64,000 nucleotides of DNA from Methanospirillum lacunae (GTDB taxonomy: Archaea; Halobacteriota; Methanomicrobia; Methanomicrobiales; Methanospirillaceae), in contig NZ_QGMY01000006.1 of NCBI RefSeq assembly GCF_003173355.1, forward strand, positions 186,001 through 250,000, in the 5' to 3' direction. Made by a program: the position numbers and the translations under genes. The notes under the pieces are model-generated. The model was not told the origin of the DNA. It saw only the letters and a list, made by a program, of their open reading frames with translations, and ran no database searches. Each line of letters opens with the position of its first letter. The first letter of the stretch is position 1. This document shows, one piece after another, positions 44,150 through 57,582 of this stretch.

Positions 44150-44517
44150 AGACCATGCAGGGTGTTCAAATCGATCTTATTTCTGCAGAACGGCTATCAC
44201 GGATGCCATCCATGGAGAAAATCCGCCTGATTCTCGACAAGGTCAGGAGTGGAACCATCGTAATTCTTGAATCTGGTCTTTCGCCTGAAGAACAGAGTTC
44301 ACTTATAGAGATGACAATGCAGGAGATACTACCTGACGAATTCTCAGGAATCGAGATTGAGACCTACCCCTCAAAACAGAAGAGTGGGGGGATGTTATCC
44401 CGGTTTGTACGGGGAGAGGGAGAATTAAGAAGACTTACAGTGATAGGACCGGCAAACCAACTAAAAATGATTAGGCGTGACCGGGATTTCATTAGTGCCT
44501 GGATCTCAGCTCGGTAA
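44146..44517 (+). CDS. DUF2073 protein
   Basis: A 123-residue protein of the DUF2073 family, recognised by VQIDLISAERLSRMPSMEKIRLILDKVRSGTIVILE-type sequence and the C-terminal VIGPANQLKMIRRDRDFISAWI. Function unknown. The frame begins with GTG, and an ATG lies four residues later. It is always paired with the Era-like GTPase upstream and the zinc-ribbon gene downstream, which suggests one complex. Confidence 0.85.
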   Translation: MKTMQGVQIDLISAERLSRMPSMEKIRLILDKVRSGTIVILESGLSPEEQSSLIEMTMQEILPDEFSGIEIETYPSKQKSGGMLSRFVRGEGELRRLTVIGPANQLKMIRRDRDFISAWISAR

Positions 44518-44519
44518 TT

Positions 44520-44915
44520 ATGCCACACATCTGTCTCCGGTGTAAAACCCGCCTTGAAGCTGCCCCTGGTCTGGCACCCCGCTGTCCTGCATGCGGAGGA
44601 ACCAGATTTGCCTTTGAGTCGCCACGAAAGGCAGAAGCAGCAAAAGCACTAGAGTCTGTATCCCCCATTTCAGAAGAACCTCCACAGCCCACTAATGACA
44701 TCAACATTCCTGTGGAAACCAGGCAAGTTGAAGAAAAGCAAAGTGAGCCACTTACTCCTGAATCAGTTGAAAGTATACGCATTGTTGAACCTGGCAAGTA
44801 TGATCTGAATCTGCTCAGGCTTGCTGAGTCTGATGACCGCGTTATTCAGGTTGGAAAAGATGGAAACTTCCGGCTTGATCTTAACTCGATGATCAGGCCA
44901 AAGAAAAAACGTTGA
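44520..44915 (+). CDS. Zn-ribbon protein of the DUF2072 (OapC-like) family
   Basis: A 131-residue protein. The N-terminus is a zinc ribbon, CLRCKTRL...RCPACGGTRF, then a Glu/Pro-rich linker (about 45-90) and a conserved C-terminal block GKYDLNLLRLAESDDRVIQVGKDGNFRLDL. The family goes with the Era-like GTPase and DUF2073. It starts 2 bases after the previous stop, so the three form an operon. Role unknown. Confidence 0.85.
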   Translation: MPHICLRCKTRLEAAPGLAPRCPACGGTRFAFESPRKAEAAKALESVSPISEEPPQPTNDINIPVETRQVEEKQSEPLTPESVESIRIVEPGKYDLNLLRLAESDDRVIQVGKDGNFRLDLNSMIRPKKKR

Positions 44916-44918
44916 GTT

Positions 44919-44932
44919 ACGGGCATGCCCGT
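44919..44932. terminator. 14-base palindrome between convergent genes
   Basis: ACGGGCATGCCCGT is a perfect palindrome that fills the gap between two convergent stop codons (44913-44915 and 44932-44934). As RNA it can fold as a 5-base GC-rich stem with a CATG loop on either strand. A two-way terminator or a protein site is possible. Confidence 0.4.
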
Positions 44933-45237
44933 TATGTAATATTGTCCACCGCATACCCTTTGCTTGCGAGCAGATCGATAACCCGTTCACGATGGTTTCC
45001 CTGCAATTCAATCGAGTTTCCCTTCACCGTCCCCCCACAGGCGAGTTTACTCTTCATGAATTTAGAGAGGTCTTCGAGATCGATGTCAGTAGGATCAAGC
45101 CCCTCGATCACTGTGACTTCTTTCCCATAACGACGTTTATTGACCTTTACGTTAATTCTCTGCTGCTCTTTTGCAACTTCTTCACAGATACACAGTTCTT
45201 TTGGTAGCCCGCAAATGGAGCAAATACCACCATTCAT
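44932..45237 (-). CDS. Translation initiation factor aIF1 (SUI1)
   Basis: A 101-residue SUI1-domain protein. A small cysteine knuckle [15 protein letters not shown] precedes the SUI1 core: [56 protein letters not shown]. It works at the P site in start-codon selection. It is divergent from cobyric acid synthase and convergent with the Zn-ribbon gene. Confidence 0.94.
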   Translation of the reverse strand: MNGGICSICGLPKELCICEEVAKEQQRINVKVNKRRYGKEVTVIEGLDPTDIDLEDLSKFMKSKLACGGTVKGNSIELQGNHRERVIDLLASKGYAVDNIT

Positions 45238-45300
45238 TACTATACCATCTCCCGTTTTGTTATTAAAGCCTTTTTATTGTCCGGTATCGGAACAAACCCA

Positions 45301-45307
45301 TTTATAA
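45301..45307 (+). promoter_or_regulatory. TATA box candidate for cobyric acid synthase
   Basis: TTTATAA in CCCATTTATAACCG lies 60 bases before the cbiP ATG, which would give a leader of about 35 bases. Position and sequence fit an archaeal TATA box, but no start site is shown. Confidence 0.4.
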
Positions 45308-45366
45308 CCGAGATTAGAAAAGTCAGGCCATAGGAGATTATTACCCAGCCCATCCAACGTTGGATC

Positions 45367-46803
45367 ATGTCAATTATGGTGCTCGGTACAGCTTCTCATG
45401 TTGGAAAGAGTACCGTGGTTACCGCGATATGCAGATTACTCCACCGGCGTTCAATCAGGCATGCCCCATACAAATCTCAAAACATGAGTCTGAACTCATA
45501 TGTTACACGCGAGGGGGGTGAGATAGGAATTGCCCAGGCGATGCAGGCCATAGCAGCAGGTTTAGAGCCTGATATTTCAATGAACCCAATCCTGCTCAAG
45601 CCCAAAGGAGATCAGACCTCACAAATTGTGCTCATGGGAAAGCCATACCGTGACGTCAAAGCCTCCTCATATTATAATGAGACCGATTATCTCCTGGAGA
45701 TAGCGATAGAAGCTGCCAACGTATTGCTTGACCGGTATCAGCACCTGGTTATTGAAGGGGCCGGTGGTGCTGCCGAGGTGAATCTGTACTCCCGCGACAT
45801 CGCCAATATCAGACTTGCCCAGAAACTCAGATATCCAATCATTTTGGTTGCAGACATAGAACGTGGAGGCGTCTTTGCCCAGGTATATGGCACCATTTCA
45901 CTTCTCCCTGATGAGATAAGATCCCTTGTAAAGGGGGTAATTATCAACAAATTCAGGGGAGACCCTGCTCTCTTTGATGAAGGGATCACAATCCTTGAAG
46001 CTCTCTGTCATATCCCGGTACTGGGTCTCGTACCGGCAACAGACATAGCCATCCCGAGCGAAGATTCACTCTCACTACAAGACAAAAAAGTAGTGGTAAC
46101 ACCAATTCGAATTGCTGTAATCCATCTCCCGCGGATATCAAATTTCACAGACTTTGAACTTCTTGAGCGTCATGCATCTGTTTCCTATGTGAAACCCGGC
46201 GAAAACCTTGGCGATTATGATGCCATCATTATTCCAGGAACAAAAAATACGGTTGAAGATCTACAGGTAATTCAGGCATCGGGTGCAGCAGATCAGATCA
46301 GGGTAGCACGAGCGAGAGGCGCTCCAGTGATTGGAATCTGTGGGGGATACCAGATGCTCTGCACGACTATCATCGACTCAGGGGTTGAGTCATGTGAGGG
46401 AGAATATCGAGGAATCGGACTCATCCCGGGAACCACCCAGTTCATCGGGTACGAAAAGACTACCACCCAGGTAACCCGCTGCTCATCAGGAGTCGGTCCA
46501 ATCCTCTCACGTATCTCTGAAGTGAGCGGGTATGAGATTCATATGGGAGATACCAATCATCCAAAAGTTAAAACTGCTTTTTTGGATGAAGGGGCAGTCT
46601 CTGATGATGGTCTTGTAATAGGGACCTATATGCATGGCCTATTCACAAATCCATCTGCGGTTAAAGCCCTGGTCTCATATCTTTGCGAGCAGAAAGGAAT
46701 CATATGGAATGAAAGTGAGGAACAGGGAGATCCATTCGATGCCCTGGCAGATCACTTTGAAAAATATGTCCGATTTGATGAGATTCTGAAACACTTCAAA
46801 TAA
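45367..46803 (+). CDS. cbiP: Cobyric acid synthase
   Basis: A 478-residue amidotransferase. The N-terminal synthetase half has [36 protein letters not shown] and [19 protein letters not shown]; the C-terminal class I glutaminase-like half has the nucleophile cysteine in GICGGYQML and the histidine in YMHGLF. It amidates adenosyl-cobyrinic acid diamide on side chains b, d, e and g with glutamine and ATP, making cobyric acid for the corrinoids of methanogenesis. It is a single gene with no other cobalamin gene near it. Confidence 0.95.
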   Translation: MSIMVLGTASHVGKSTVVTAICRLLHRRSIRHAPYKSQNMSLNSYVTREGGEIGIAQAMQAIAAGLEPDISMNPILLKPKGDQTSQIVLMGKPYRDVKASSYYNETDYLLEIAIEAANVLLDRYQHLVIEGAGGAAEVNLYSRDIANIRLAQKLRYPIILVADIERGGVFAQVYGTISLLPDEIRSLVKGVIINKFRGDPALFDEGITILEALCHIPVLGLVPATDIAIPSEDSLSLQDKKVVVTPIRIAVIHLPRISNFTDFELLERHASVSYVKPGENLGDYDAIIIPGTKNTVEDLQVIQASGAADQIRVARARGAPVIGICGGYQMLCTTIIDSGVESCEGEYRGIGLIPGTTQFIGYEKTTTQVTRCSSGVGPILSRISEVSGYEIHMGDTNHPKVKTAFLDEGAVSDDGLVIGTYMHGLFTNPSAVKALVSYLCEQKGIIWNESEEQGDPFDALADHFEKYVRFDEILKHFK

Positions 46804-46820
46804 AAAGGAGAAATTTCCAG

Positions 46821-47080
46821 TTAACCGATGATATTCATGATACTACGAAACCCCTCTGATGAGAGATCATCGCATATAACTGCTTCAACTTTTGCAAGGT
46901 CAATCTCCTCGCTATGACGCTGAAGAGTGCAGTAAGCACGGGCAGGGGAGGCAACCTCTTTGCCAGCTACTCTGAACCTGACAGAATGGGCACAGAACCT
47001 GCAGTGATCTAGGTCCTCTTTTTTTGAAGACAGGCACTCCACATATCCTTTCTCTACCTGAAGTGTACGGACAGGACGGC

Positions 47081-47084
<4 letters not shown>
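46821..47084 (-). CDS. Small cysteine-containing protein of unknown function
   Basis: An 87-residue protein I do not recognise. Five cysteines are spread as ECLSSKKEDLDHCRFCAHSVRF, AYCTLQ and VICDD, enough for a zinc or Fe-S site. No signal peptide. It is the last gene of the larB-nadM-coiled-coil operon, and its ATG overlaps the stop of the coiled-coil gene by four bases (ATGA), so it is translated together with it. Confidence 0.7.
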
Positions 47085-49696
<2,612 letters not shown>

Positions 49697-49711
49697 ATAA
49701 GATAGTAAGAT

Positions 49712-50053
49712 ATGAGTCAAAGATTACATAATAGGTTCATTGTGGTGAGTTATCTCTTCTATATCGCCGTCTTCGGTTCGGCCGCCTGTCTCTTTTTATG
49801 GCTGCGCGATATCAGGATATTTATGAGAACCGGCCTTGATGGGTACCGGATTTCGGCACGAACAGGAGTTATTCACACCGCGATCACAACCGCTGGAGCA
49901 GGCGAGATAATGCTCTTTCCATCTGCCGATATTCTCGGAATCGGGATTGTCCTGCTTGGATTGTATCTCCAGGGACAGCAGAAGAGAGAGGTTGTTTTTT
50001 CAACAGAATCCGTCATAGACCGGGCACTTGGGAAGGCCCGGATAAAGCGATAG
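49712..50053 (+). CDS. Small membrane protein upstream of hisS
   Basis: A 113-residue protein with two hydrophobic segments, about 10-30 and 66-84 (ILGIGIVLLGLYLQG), and a charged C-terminal tail. I do not recognise a family. Its ATG is only 15 bases from the divergent larB ATG, so the promoters overlap the genes. It ends 15 bases before hisS and is probably co-transcribed with it. Confidence 0.65.
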   Translation: MSQRLHNRFIVVSYLFYIAVFGSAACLFLWLRDIRIFMRTGLDGYRISARTGVIHTAITTAGAGEIMLFPSADILGIGIVLLGLYLQGQQKREVVFSTESVIDRALGKARIKR

Positions 50054-50068
50054 TTACAGAGGATACAC

Positions 50069-51295
50069 ATGCTGAGTAGACCACGAGGAACACGTGATAT
50101 GCTCCCTGAAGAAATGGAGCAGCGCAGGGAGATCGAGGCACGACTGAGGGCAAAGGCCCGAACCTGGGGATACAGGGAAATATCCACGCCTACATTTGAA
50201 GAACTTGAACTCTTCACGATCCGTTCAGGTGAAGGGATCATCGATGAAATGTACGTCTTTGAAGACAAGGGTGGCAGATCTCTCGCCCTCAGGCCTGAAC
50301 TCACCGCACCTGTACTCAGAACCTTTGTCAATGAAGGTCGTTCCCTCACAAAACCAATTAAGTGGAATTACTTTGGAGACTGTTACCGGTACGAACGCCC
50401 GCAGAAAGGGAGATACAGGCAGTTCTGGCAGTTTGGAATCGAACTGATCGGTGCCGATTCTGCAATGGCTGATGCAGAAGTCATGATGGTTGCTGATGAT
50501 CTTCTCAGAACAACCGGTGTTACGTTTGTCATGAAAATTGGGCATCTCTCATTCATGCGGACACTTCTGAGAGATCTCCCTGCTGCCGACCAAAAGAAAG
50601 TCAGGGCATTTCTTGACAAACGAGACACTGAAGCGGCTTCGGTATTCCTGACAGAAATCGGGAGAAATGATCTTGCTCACCCACTTCAGCAGCTCATAAG
50701 TGCCCGGACGCTCGATGAAGTCTTTGCGGTTATCGGCGAGATCCCTGAAGCTGACCGGATACGAGAGACCTTTGGTATCCTCGACAGTCAGGGAATCCAG
50801 TATGAGATCAATCCTGCCATCGCCCGTGGTCTTGACTACTATACAGGAATTGTCTTTGAATGCTTTGCCGAAGGACTGGGAGCAGAGAACCAGATCCTCG
50901 GGGGCGGTGCATACCGGCTTGCTCACCTCTTTGGCGGGGAGGATACCCCGTCAGTCGGGTTTGCGATGGGATTTGACCGGGTGATGGTAGCTCTTGGCGA
51001 AAATATCTGGATGCCATTCCAGCCTCATGTTATTGTAATCTTTACCCCCAATGCCCGGGACAGAGCACTCGAAGTTGCACGTGAATTACGGGGGAGTGGA
51101 ATTCTCTGTAGCATTGATCTTATGGGAAGGGGGTTTTCTGCACAGATGAAAAATGCAGGAAAGAATGCTGACTATGTCATCATTATCGGTGACGATGAGG
51201 TAAAAACAGGTCTGGCAACACTTAAGAATATGAAAGGAGGAGATCAGCAGACCCTTCCGCTTACTGACGTGATATCTTCACTTACCACCCATTGA
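50069..51295 (+). CDS. hisS: Histidyl-tRNA synthetase
   Basis: A 408-residue class II synthetase. Motif 1 is near EIEARLRAKARTWGYREISTPTFEELELF, motif 2 is FGDCYRYERPQKGRYRQFWQFGIELIG, the HisA/B motifs are GLDYYTGIVFEC and GGAYRLAHLFGGEDTPSVGFAMGFDR, and a C-terminal anticodon-binding domain follows. It charges tRNA-His. The plus-strand series of informational genes starts here. Confidence 0.96.
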   Translation: MLSRPRGTRDMLPEEMEQRREIEARLRAKARTWGYREISTPTFEELELFTIRSGEGIIDEMYVFEDKGGRSLALRPELTAPVLRTFVNEGRSLTKPIKWNYFGDCYRYERPQKGRYRQFWQFGIELIGADSAMADAEVMMVADDLLRTTGVTFVMKIGHLSFMRTLLRDLPAADQKKVRAFLDKRDTEAASVFLTEIGRNDLAHPLQQLISARTLDEVFAVIGEIPEADRIRETFGILDSQGIQYEINPAIARGLDYYTGIVFECFAEGLGAENQILGGGAYRLAHLFGGEDTPSVGFAMGFDRVMVALGENIWMPFQPHVIVIFTPNARDRALEVARELRGSGILCSIDLMGRGFSAQMKNAGKNADYVIIIGDDEVKTGLATLKNMKGGDQQTLPLTDVISSLTTH

Positions 51296-51335
51296 AAATA
51301 CTGAGTACTGAATCTCCCACATTTTTCAAGGCACA

Positions 51336-53186
51336 ATGGCACGAAAGAAAGAACCCGTCCCTGTGCAGGCAGAACTGCCGGCTGAAACCCTTGCAGACGA
51401 ACTAGCCCGTCAGCAGCGTAGCATTAGTGTAGCCGAATTTTTTGAGAAGAACAAACACCTACTCGGTTTTGATTCGCCGGTCCGAGGAATCATCACTACA
51501 GTGAAGGAAGCGATTGACAATGCGTTAGATGCCTGCGAAGAGGCTGGAGTGCTCCCAGACATCTACCTTGGTATCTTCAGGATGCAGGAAGATGTCTTCA
51601 AGGTCGTTGTTGAGGATAACGGGCCGGGAATAGTTCCAGAAAATATACCATTTGTCTTTGGAAAACTCCTCTATGGCTCCCGGTTCCATCAGATCCGCCA
51701 GTCCCGTGGACAGCAGGGTATCGGAATTTCTGCAGCAGTCCTCTATGCCCAGCTGACAACCGGTACGCCAACTCTTGTCATCTCCCGGTGTGGTGCTGAC
51801 CGGGGAGCATTCAGGATGCTCATTCAGATAAAGACTGAGACAAACGAGCCCGAGATCCTCTCTCGCGAAGAGATAACCTGGGACCGTACCCACGGAACCA
51901 GAATCGAGATAGAATTCAGGAGCAGCCTAACTGCACGAAAACGGCTCATCGAATACCTCAGGTACACCTCGGTTGTAAACCCGCACTGTCGGATCAGGGT
52001 TGATCTCGACGGTGAAACGATGACCTTTGATCGTGCAAGCGAGGAGCCCATAGTCCCGCCAAAAGCGATCAAGCCACATCCCCACGGGGTCGAACTGGGC
52101 GAACTCAAACGAATGGCAGCTGCCACCAATGAAACGCTCAGGACATTTCTGATTGAAGGGTTCACCAGGGTCGGTGAGAAGACAGCAACTGAGATCCTGA
52201 ATACGGCCGGAATGCCAGATGACCGCAAGGCTTCCTCTCTGAAAATAAAAGAACTTGGTACCCTGCTGGCAGCAATGCAGAGTGCAAATGTACCTCCGCC
52301 GCCAGCCCAGCAGTGTCTCTCCCCGATAGGCGAAGATCTCATCAGACAGGGCCTTGAGAAAGAGTTCCAGCTCGATTACATCTCGGCACGGACACGGCCT
52401 GCCGCAGTGTACCATGGACACCCGTTTATCGTAGAGGCCGCCCTTGGCTGGGGAGGTAAACTCGAAGCAGAGGGGACTGCAAGGATTATGAGATTTGCAA
52501 ACCGGGTGCCACTCATGTATCAACAGGGAGCCTGTGCTGTCACTGGCTGTATCAGCGGGGTAAACTGGAAGACATACGGGATCGGCCAGCAGGGACTTCC
52601 AACAGGACCATTGATCATCCTCGTGCATGTGGCATCAACCAATGTCCCGTTTACAAGTGAGAGCAAGGATGCTGTTGCATCAATTCCTGAGATCGAGCGG
52701 GAGATAACCCTGGCTTTGCAGGATCTCGGGCGTGATCTCAAGACATTTATCCAGCGCCGTGACCGGAGCAGACAGAGTGAAGAACGGGCCCGGGCTATCT
52801 GTTCGATCATTCCCGATATTGCGGCAAAGGTCGCAGAGACTCTGGATCTTCCGGTCCCTGATACTTCACCTATTGAAGGGCAGATCATGCGACGGCTGGT
52901 AGCCAAGAAGAGGACTACAGATGGAATAGTCTCTATTCTTGTGAGCAACTACACCTCACATGCAGTTGACATCTCTCTTTATGCAATCACCCAGGATGAT
53001 CCACAGAAAGCAGACAAACCACCGGTTTTTGTTGAAAAAATGGGCGATGATTACTCGGCAGTATGGCAGCTCCGCCTTGCAGCTTCAGAGACCTGGATCA
53101 CTGAATTCCCCGGGACAGGGAGGGGAAGTATCGACATCAGGGGAATAGACGAGAAAAAGAAAGTGGTGGTGGATCTTGATAGATAA
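51336..53186 (+). CDS. top6B: DNA topoisomerase VI subunit B
   Basis: A 616-residue GHKL ATPase subunit. Motifs: [37 protein letters not shown] (N-box), [36 protein letters not shown] and a helix-two-turn-helix and transducer domain after residue 230, with the switch lysine region in GKPL-like sequence near 420. Together with Top6A it relaxes and decatenates DNA by double-strand passage. It overlaps top6A by 11 bases. Confidence 0.96.
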   Translation: MARKKEPVPVQAELPAETLADELARQQRSISVAEFFEKNKHLLGFDSPVRGIITTVKEAIDNALDACEEAGVLPDIYLGIFRMQEDVFKVVVEDNGPGIVPENIPFVFGKLLYGSRFHQIRQSRGQQGIGISAAVLYAQLTTGTPTLVISRCGADRGAFRMLIQIKTETNEPEILSREEITWDRTHGTRIEIEFRSSLTARKRLIEYLRYTSVVNPHCRIRVDLDGETMTFDRASEEPIVPPKAIKPHPHGVELGELKRMAAATNETLRTFLIEGFTRVGEKTATEILNTAGMPDDRKASSLKIKELGTLLAAMQSANVPPPPAQQCLSPIGEDLIRQGLEKEFQLDYISARTRPAAVYHGHPFIVEAALGWGGKLEAEGTARIMRFANRVPLMYQQGACAVTGCISGVNWKTYGIGQQGLPTGPLIILVHVASTNVPFTSESKDAVASIPEIEREITLALQDLGRDLKTFIQRRDRSRQSEERARAICSIIPDIAAKVAETLDLPVPDTSPIEGQIMRRLVAKKRTTDGIVSILVSNYTSHAVDISLYAITQDDPQKADKPPVFVEKMGDDYSAVWQLRLAASETWITEFPGTGRGSIDIRGIDEKKKVVVDLDR

Positions 53187-54273
53187 GGAAGCCAGAAAAA
53201 AGGAGACCCTGAATAAGCTGCTGGGAATTCCAAGGCAGTGGTACTCCCAGATGACCAGGGGGGATCTTCCATCCATCACGATGCCGACCAGAACCAAAAA
53301 GAACATCGAGTACGATGAAGACACCGAGGTCTGGAAGTACGGAGACAGGGAGAGACTTCGTGAGGCAGGCAGCGAGAAGAGCGCCCTGCATATTCTCAAG
53401 ATGGCATATGTGATCTGGTTTATCAGACACCAGATCGTGGAGAACCGTTCATCCACATTAAGAGAACTGTATTACATCTCTGAGGGCTGGAAGAGGGCTA
53501 AGTTTGGAGCCCAGAATGATTCCAACCTCCTTATTGAAGATCTTGAGATCCTGACAGATGTTCAACGTGAGCAGTTCAACCTCAGACCAGAAGAAGACGG
53601 GGCTAGTATATTTGGCCCGCTAAAAATAAGAGAAGAGACCAGGCGTGGTCCTAAAGAGATCCACTGTGGTAATGATGTCGGTGAGACCGGGTACCAGATC
53701 CCAACAAACGTAGAGAAACTGGAACTTGTGGATCATGACGCAAAAATGGTTATCGCAATTGAAACCGGTGGTATGTATGCCCGTCTGATTGAAAACGGGT
53801 TTGATGAGAAGTACGATGCCATCCTCGTCCATCTCAAAGGTCAGCCTGCCCGATCAACACGACGTGTGCTCAATCGACTTGCCAAAGAGTTCGAACTCCC
53901 GGTCACGGTCTTCACCGATGGCGACCCATGGTCATACCGCATCTATGCATCAGTTGCGTACGGATCGATAAAAAGTGCTCACATTTCGGAGATTCTTGCA
54001 ACTCCATCAGCCCGGTTCATCGGTGTTCAGCCGACTGACATCAGGGATTATGATCTCCCTTCAGATAAACTAACTGACCAGGATATTTCAGCTCTCAGAG
54101 CAGAGCTCACAGATCCGAGGTTTGCAACTGACTACTGGCGTGAACAGATAGATCTCCAGCTCTCACTAAACCTGAAGTCAGAACAACAGGCATTCGCTGC
54201 CCGAGGGCTTGACTTCGTCACTGACGAGTACCTCCCGGCCCGACTTTCCGAGATGGGTGTTCTGAAACGGTGA
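53176..54273 (+). CDS. top6A: DNA topoisomerase VI subunit A
   Basis: A 365-residue Spo11-like DNA-cleaving subunit. The catalytic tyrosine is in STLRELYY (93-100). The Toprim domain has [39 protein letters not shown] and [20 protein letters not shown] with DxD Mg ligands. The start is a TTG at 53176 inside the end of top6B, 11 bases before its stop, with GGTGG just upstream. Translation is probably coupled to top6B to keep a 1:1 ratio. Confidence 0.95.
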   Translation: MIDKEARKKETLNKLLGIPRQWYSQMTRGDLPSITMPTRTKKNIEYDEDTEVWKYGDRERLREAGSEKSALHILKMAYVIWFIRHQIVENRSSTLRELYYISEGWKRAKFGAQNDSNLLIEDLEILTDVQREQFNLRPEEDGASIFGPLKIREETRRGPKEIHCGNDVGETGYQIPTNVEKLELVDHDAKMVIAIETGGMYARLIENGFDEKYDAILVHLKGQPARSTRRVLNRLAKEFELPVTVFTDGDPWSYRIYASVAYGSIKSAHISEILATPSARFIGVQPTDIRDYDLPSDKLTDQDISALRAELTDPRFATDYWREQIDLQLSLNLKSEQQAFAARGLDFVTDEYLPARLSEMGVLKR

Positions 54274-54324
54274 TTGCACGAAAAAGATCGAACAGAAGAT
54301 TAAGGATCACAAAGAAGAGGTATC

Positions 54325-55149
54325 ATGGATATATTCAGCATGCCTGCGGTCATGCTTCCTCTTGCAGTTAATGCCCTTGTTCTGATTATTACACTCATCT
54401 ACGGATGTAGAGAGGACATCCGGGAGCGTGCAGTACCGGTTGTGATGTGGTATCCCGCACTTGCAATCGGTATTCCCATGCTCATCTGGTTCTGGTACTC
54501 AGTAGCAGAAGCTGGAGACCTGCGCATGATGATGCCACTCATCCCTTTGATTCTCTTCTTTGTAGTTGCCTTCTACCTCTTTACCAGGTTCAACCTGATG
54601 GGTATGGCAGATACAAAAGCCCTGATACTCATTACCGTTCTCATTCCTTGTTTTCCGTTTGCCCCAGTCACCGGTTATCCCATCTTTGGCTTCCCACCGT
54701 ACGTGTTCCTGCCATTCAGCGTTCTCTTCAATGCTGTAGTCATCAATCTCATTCTTCCGGTTACGTTCTTTATTATGAATGTAATCAGGGGAAACCGTGC
54801 ACCATTGCCATATCTCTTTCTCGGATTTCCAGTGCAGGGATCTGATATTGAAAACCAGTTTGGGATAGTCATGGAAGAGTTTACCGAGGTTAACGGGGAA
54901 CTGCAACGAAAATTTATCGGAGTAGGAGCCGCAATAAAAGATCTTGTAGCAGGGGGAAAGCGGGTATACACCAAATCGCTTAAAGAGCATCCAGAACGGT
55001 ACCGCAAAGAACTTGCGTTATATCGGAAGGCTGGCACAGTCTGGATCAGTTATGGTGTACCCTTTTTGATCCCAATCACCGGTGGACTCATCTCTGCTCT
55101 CTTCCTTGGTGATCTTTTCGGATTTCTGATCAGGCTGGTTGTTTCATGA
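54325..55149 (+). CDS. Archaeal prepilin peptidase (A24, type II C-terminal domain)
   Basis: A 274-residue membrane aspartyl protease. The first catalytic Asp is in GCREDIRERAVPVVMW; the second is in the GxxD motif GMADTKALILI near residue 96-100. About six membrane helices are present. A soluble loop (about 165-235) and a last helix form the archaeal type II C-terminal domain. It cleaves class III signal peptides of archaellins or pilins at the inner membrane face. Substrate genes are not in the window. Its stop overlaps the hisI start by four bases. Confidence 0.9.
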   Translation: MDIFSMPAVMLPLAVNALVLIITLIYGCREDIRERAVPVVMWYPALAIGIPMLIWFWYSVAEAGDLRMMMPLIPLILFFVVAFYLFTRFNLMGMADTKALILITVLIPCFPFAPVTGYPIFGFPPYVFLPFSVLFNAVVINLILPVTFFIMNVIRGNRAPLPYLFLGFPVQGSDIENQFGIVMEEFTEVNGELQRKFIGVGAAIKDLVAGGKRVYTKSLKEHPERYRKELALYRKAGTVWISYGVPFLIPITGGLISALFLGDLFGFLIRLVVS

Positions 55150-55538
55150 AGGATGTTGAATCAGGACTGGTAGAACTCAGTTTTGATGAGCAAGGGCTGA
55201 TCCCGGTTATCACACAGGACCATGAGACCAAGGATGTTCTCATGCTCGCCTATGCTACCCGTGAAGCTGTAGACCTCACACAGAAAAGCGGTTACGCACA
55301 TTATTACAGCAGATCACGTAAAAAGATCTGGAAGAAAGGTGAGGAGTCAGGAAACCTGCAGAAGGTTTATGAGATCAGGGTTGATTGTGATGCAGACACC
55401 CTGATCTATATTGTCTCACAACAATGCGCTGCATGTCACACCGGCCACTGGACCTGTTTTTATCGGACTATCAGCGGTAAAATTATAGCAGACCGCCTAT
55501 TTGAGCCGGATAAGGTATATAATAAAAGCAATGAATGA
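55146..55538 (+). CDS. hisI: Phosphoribosyl-AMP cyclohydrolase
   Basis: A 130-residue HisI. Motifs: LIPVITQDHETKDVLMLAYATREAVDLT, YYSRSRKKIWKKGEESGNLQKV, the Mg/Zn site VDCDADTLIYIV and the catalytic QQCAACHTGHWTCFYR. It opens the purine ring in step 3 of histidine synthesis. No HisE domain is fused. It overlaps the prepilin peptidase by four bases and the PIN-ATPase by eight. Confidence 0.95.
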   Translation: MKDVESGLVELSFDEQGLIPVITQDHETKDVLMLAYATREAVDLTQKSGYAHYYSRSRKKIWKKGEESGNLQKVYEIRVDCDADTLIYIVSQQCAACHTGHWTCFYRTISGKIIADRLFEPDKVYNKSNE

Positions 55539-57558
55539 CCACGTTATAAGTGGTGAATATTTTTTGAAATTGGTGCCAGATACTAGCGTCGTCATAGACG
55601 GTCGCATCACCACTCTCATCGATACAGGTGAATATAACGGAGCTCAAATAATAATACCGGAAGCAGTAGTTGCTGAACTGGAGGCGCAGGCAAACCAGGG
55701 ACGGGAGATCGGATTTTCAGGTCTGACCGAACTTCAGGAACTGTGTAAGCTCGCTGAAAGAGGTATAATATCAATAGAGTTCTACGGCGAACGCCCGACA
55801 CTTGAGCAGGTAAAACTTGCCAGTGGCGGTGAAATAGATTCACTGATCCGGAGGGTGGCAATAACCCATGGTGCAAGATTTATCACCAGTGATGTTGTCC
55901 AGTCCGAGGTTGCAAAGGCAAAAGGTCTTGACGTATTATACCTGCGACCTCAGGTAGAGGATTTTACGCCTCTTGCAATTGATCAGTTTTTTGACGAATA
56001 CACGATAGCAGTTTATCTGAAAGAGCGTGCAAAGCCGATGGTTCGCAGAGGAACCATCGGAAAGACTGAGACGTTTACTGCCAGAGATACCCTTTGTACT
56101 GAGTACGAACTCAGGTCCATGGCACAGGAGATTCTTGAGCGTGCCAAACGCGATCCTGATGGTTTCATCGAGATAGAGAAGCGTGGAGTTACTGTTGTGC
56201 AGATCGGATCCATGCGGATATCGATCGCCCGCCGCCCCTTCTCTGACGGTATGGAGATCACCGCAGTCAGGCCTATCGTTGATCTCTCTCTCCAGGATTA
56301 CAGCCAGGCAGAAATAATCAAAAAAATCCTGCTCAGCGAAAAACCAGGCGTTCTGATCACCGGCACACCAGGGTGTGGAAAGACCACTCTTGCCCAGGCT
56401 ATTGCCACATACCTATCTGATTCAGGTTGCATTGTCAAGACAATGGAACAGCCACGGGAGATGCAGGTTCCGGACCAGATCACCCAGTATACAGCCCTTG
56501 ACGGTAGTATGGTCAATACAGCCGACGTCATGCTCCTTGTTCGTCCGGATTATGTCATCTTTGATGAACTGCGGAAGAATGATGACTTTGATGTCTTTGC
56601 TGATATGCGACTTGCCGGGATTGGCATGGTTGGTATTCTCCACGCAGTCTCACCGCTTGAGGCACTTCAGCGGATGGCATACCGCATAGACTTCTCTGCT
56701 CTTTCACAGGTCTTTGGAAGTCTTATCTACATGAAGGATGGGCAGATTCAACACATCTACTCAACCAGTTTCTCGATGAAGATACCGGAAGGCGCAGACA
56801 ATGAGATGCACATCCGTCCGGTTACAACCCTTTCAGAACTCCAGACTGGTGATGTGGCCTTTGAGATCTTCAAGTTCGGTACTGAGACCGTTGTACTTCC
56901 AATAGCCCCTGTTGAGGAAGAAGAGGCACCGGCATATGAGCCACCACAGGAGACTGGTAAGGGTCTTGAACCAGAGAAGGCTGTGGTTGCGGTTGCAACA
57001 GTTCAGAACTCTGAACCCCAACAGTCTGAAGACGAGAATGAGAATGAAGACGAGGATGAAGAGAGTTCCACCTGGGAAGTTACTGAACGGGATATCCAGC
57101 GTGAGATCGGCAGATACTCTAATGGTGAGATCCTTGTCGAGATGCTCTCAGCAACCAAGGCTGTTGTATACATTGACGATCGCGACGTTCCAGCTGCAAT
57201 CGGTAAGGGCGGCAAGAACATCGCTGCAATCGTGAACAAGGTGGGTGTCGGGATTGACATCAGACCTGCCAGTGAACTTGCCAAGAAGGCAAAGGTTGCA
57301 GCAGCCTCAGCCCCGGTCGAGAAAGAGGAACTGAACCTTGGTGAGGGACTGCAGGTCAGGATTGACAAGAAGCAACTCTCAATCATATCCTCTGATAACA
57401 CTGGCAAGATAGTGGATGTCTTTGCAGGGAGGGAGTATCTCTTCACAGCCACAGTCAATGACTCTGGTGAGATTCACCTCGCAAAGAACAGTACTATTGC
57501 ACAGGAGATGCTGCGCAGGTATAATGAGGGCGAGCCCATCAGGCTCAAGACGGTCTAA
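55531..57558 (+). CDS. PIN-ATPase-KH protein
   Basis: 675 residues from ATG 55531, which overlaps the end of hisI; the frame is open from 55501. Order: PIN nuclease domain (about 8-140, [12 protein letters not shown] and [14 protein letters not shown]), a VirB11/PilT-like ATPase (about 230-440, Walker [10 protein letters not shown] at 278-286, then [31 protein letters not shown]), an acidic segment ([14 protein letters not shown]), and a KH RNA-binding domain (about 530-590, [12 protein letters not shown]). A soluble RNA-linked ATPase of euryarchaea whose role is not settled; RNA decay or ribosome work is plausible. Confidence 0.88.
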   Translation: MNDHVISGEYFLKLVPDTSVVIDGRITTLIDTGEYNGAQIIIPEAVVAELEAQANQGREIGFSGLTELQELCKLAERGIISIEFYGERPTLEQVKLASGGEIDSLIRRVAITHGARFITSDVVQSEVAKAKGLDVLYLRPQVEDFTPLAIDQFFDEYTIAVYLKERAKPMVRRGTIGKTETFTARDTLCTEYELRSMAQEILERAKRDPDGFIEIEKRGVTVVQIGSMRISIARRPFSDGMEITAVRPIVDLSLQDYSQAEIIKKILLSEKPGVLITGTPGCGKTTLAQAIATYLSDSGCIVKTMEQPREMQVPDQITQYTALDGSMVNTADVMLLVRPDYVIFDELRKNDDFDVFADMRLAGIGMVGILHAVSPLEALQRMAYRIDFSALSQVFGSLIYMKDGQIQHIYSTSFSMKIPEGADNEMHIRPVTTLSELQTGDVAFEIFKFGTETVVLPIAPVEEEEAPAYEPPQETGKGLEPEKAVVAVATVQNSEPQQSEDENENEDEDEESSTWEVTERDIQREIGRYSNGEILVEMLSATKAVVYIDDRDVPAAIGKGGKNIAAIVNKVGVGIDIRPASELAKKAKVAAASAPVEKEELNLGEGLQVRIDKKQLSIISSDNTGKIVDVFAGREYLFTATVNDSGEIHLAKNSTIAQEMLRRYNEGEPIRLKTV

Positions 57559-57582
57559 AGGTGGAATCAAAGAGGACATATC

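Noticed and set aside
51927-52628. 233-codon frame antisense to top6B
   Set aside because: Shadow of a certain gene; no start signal.
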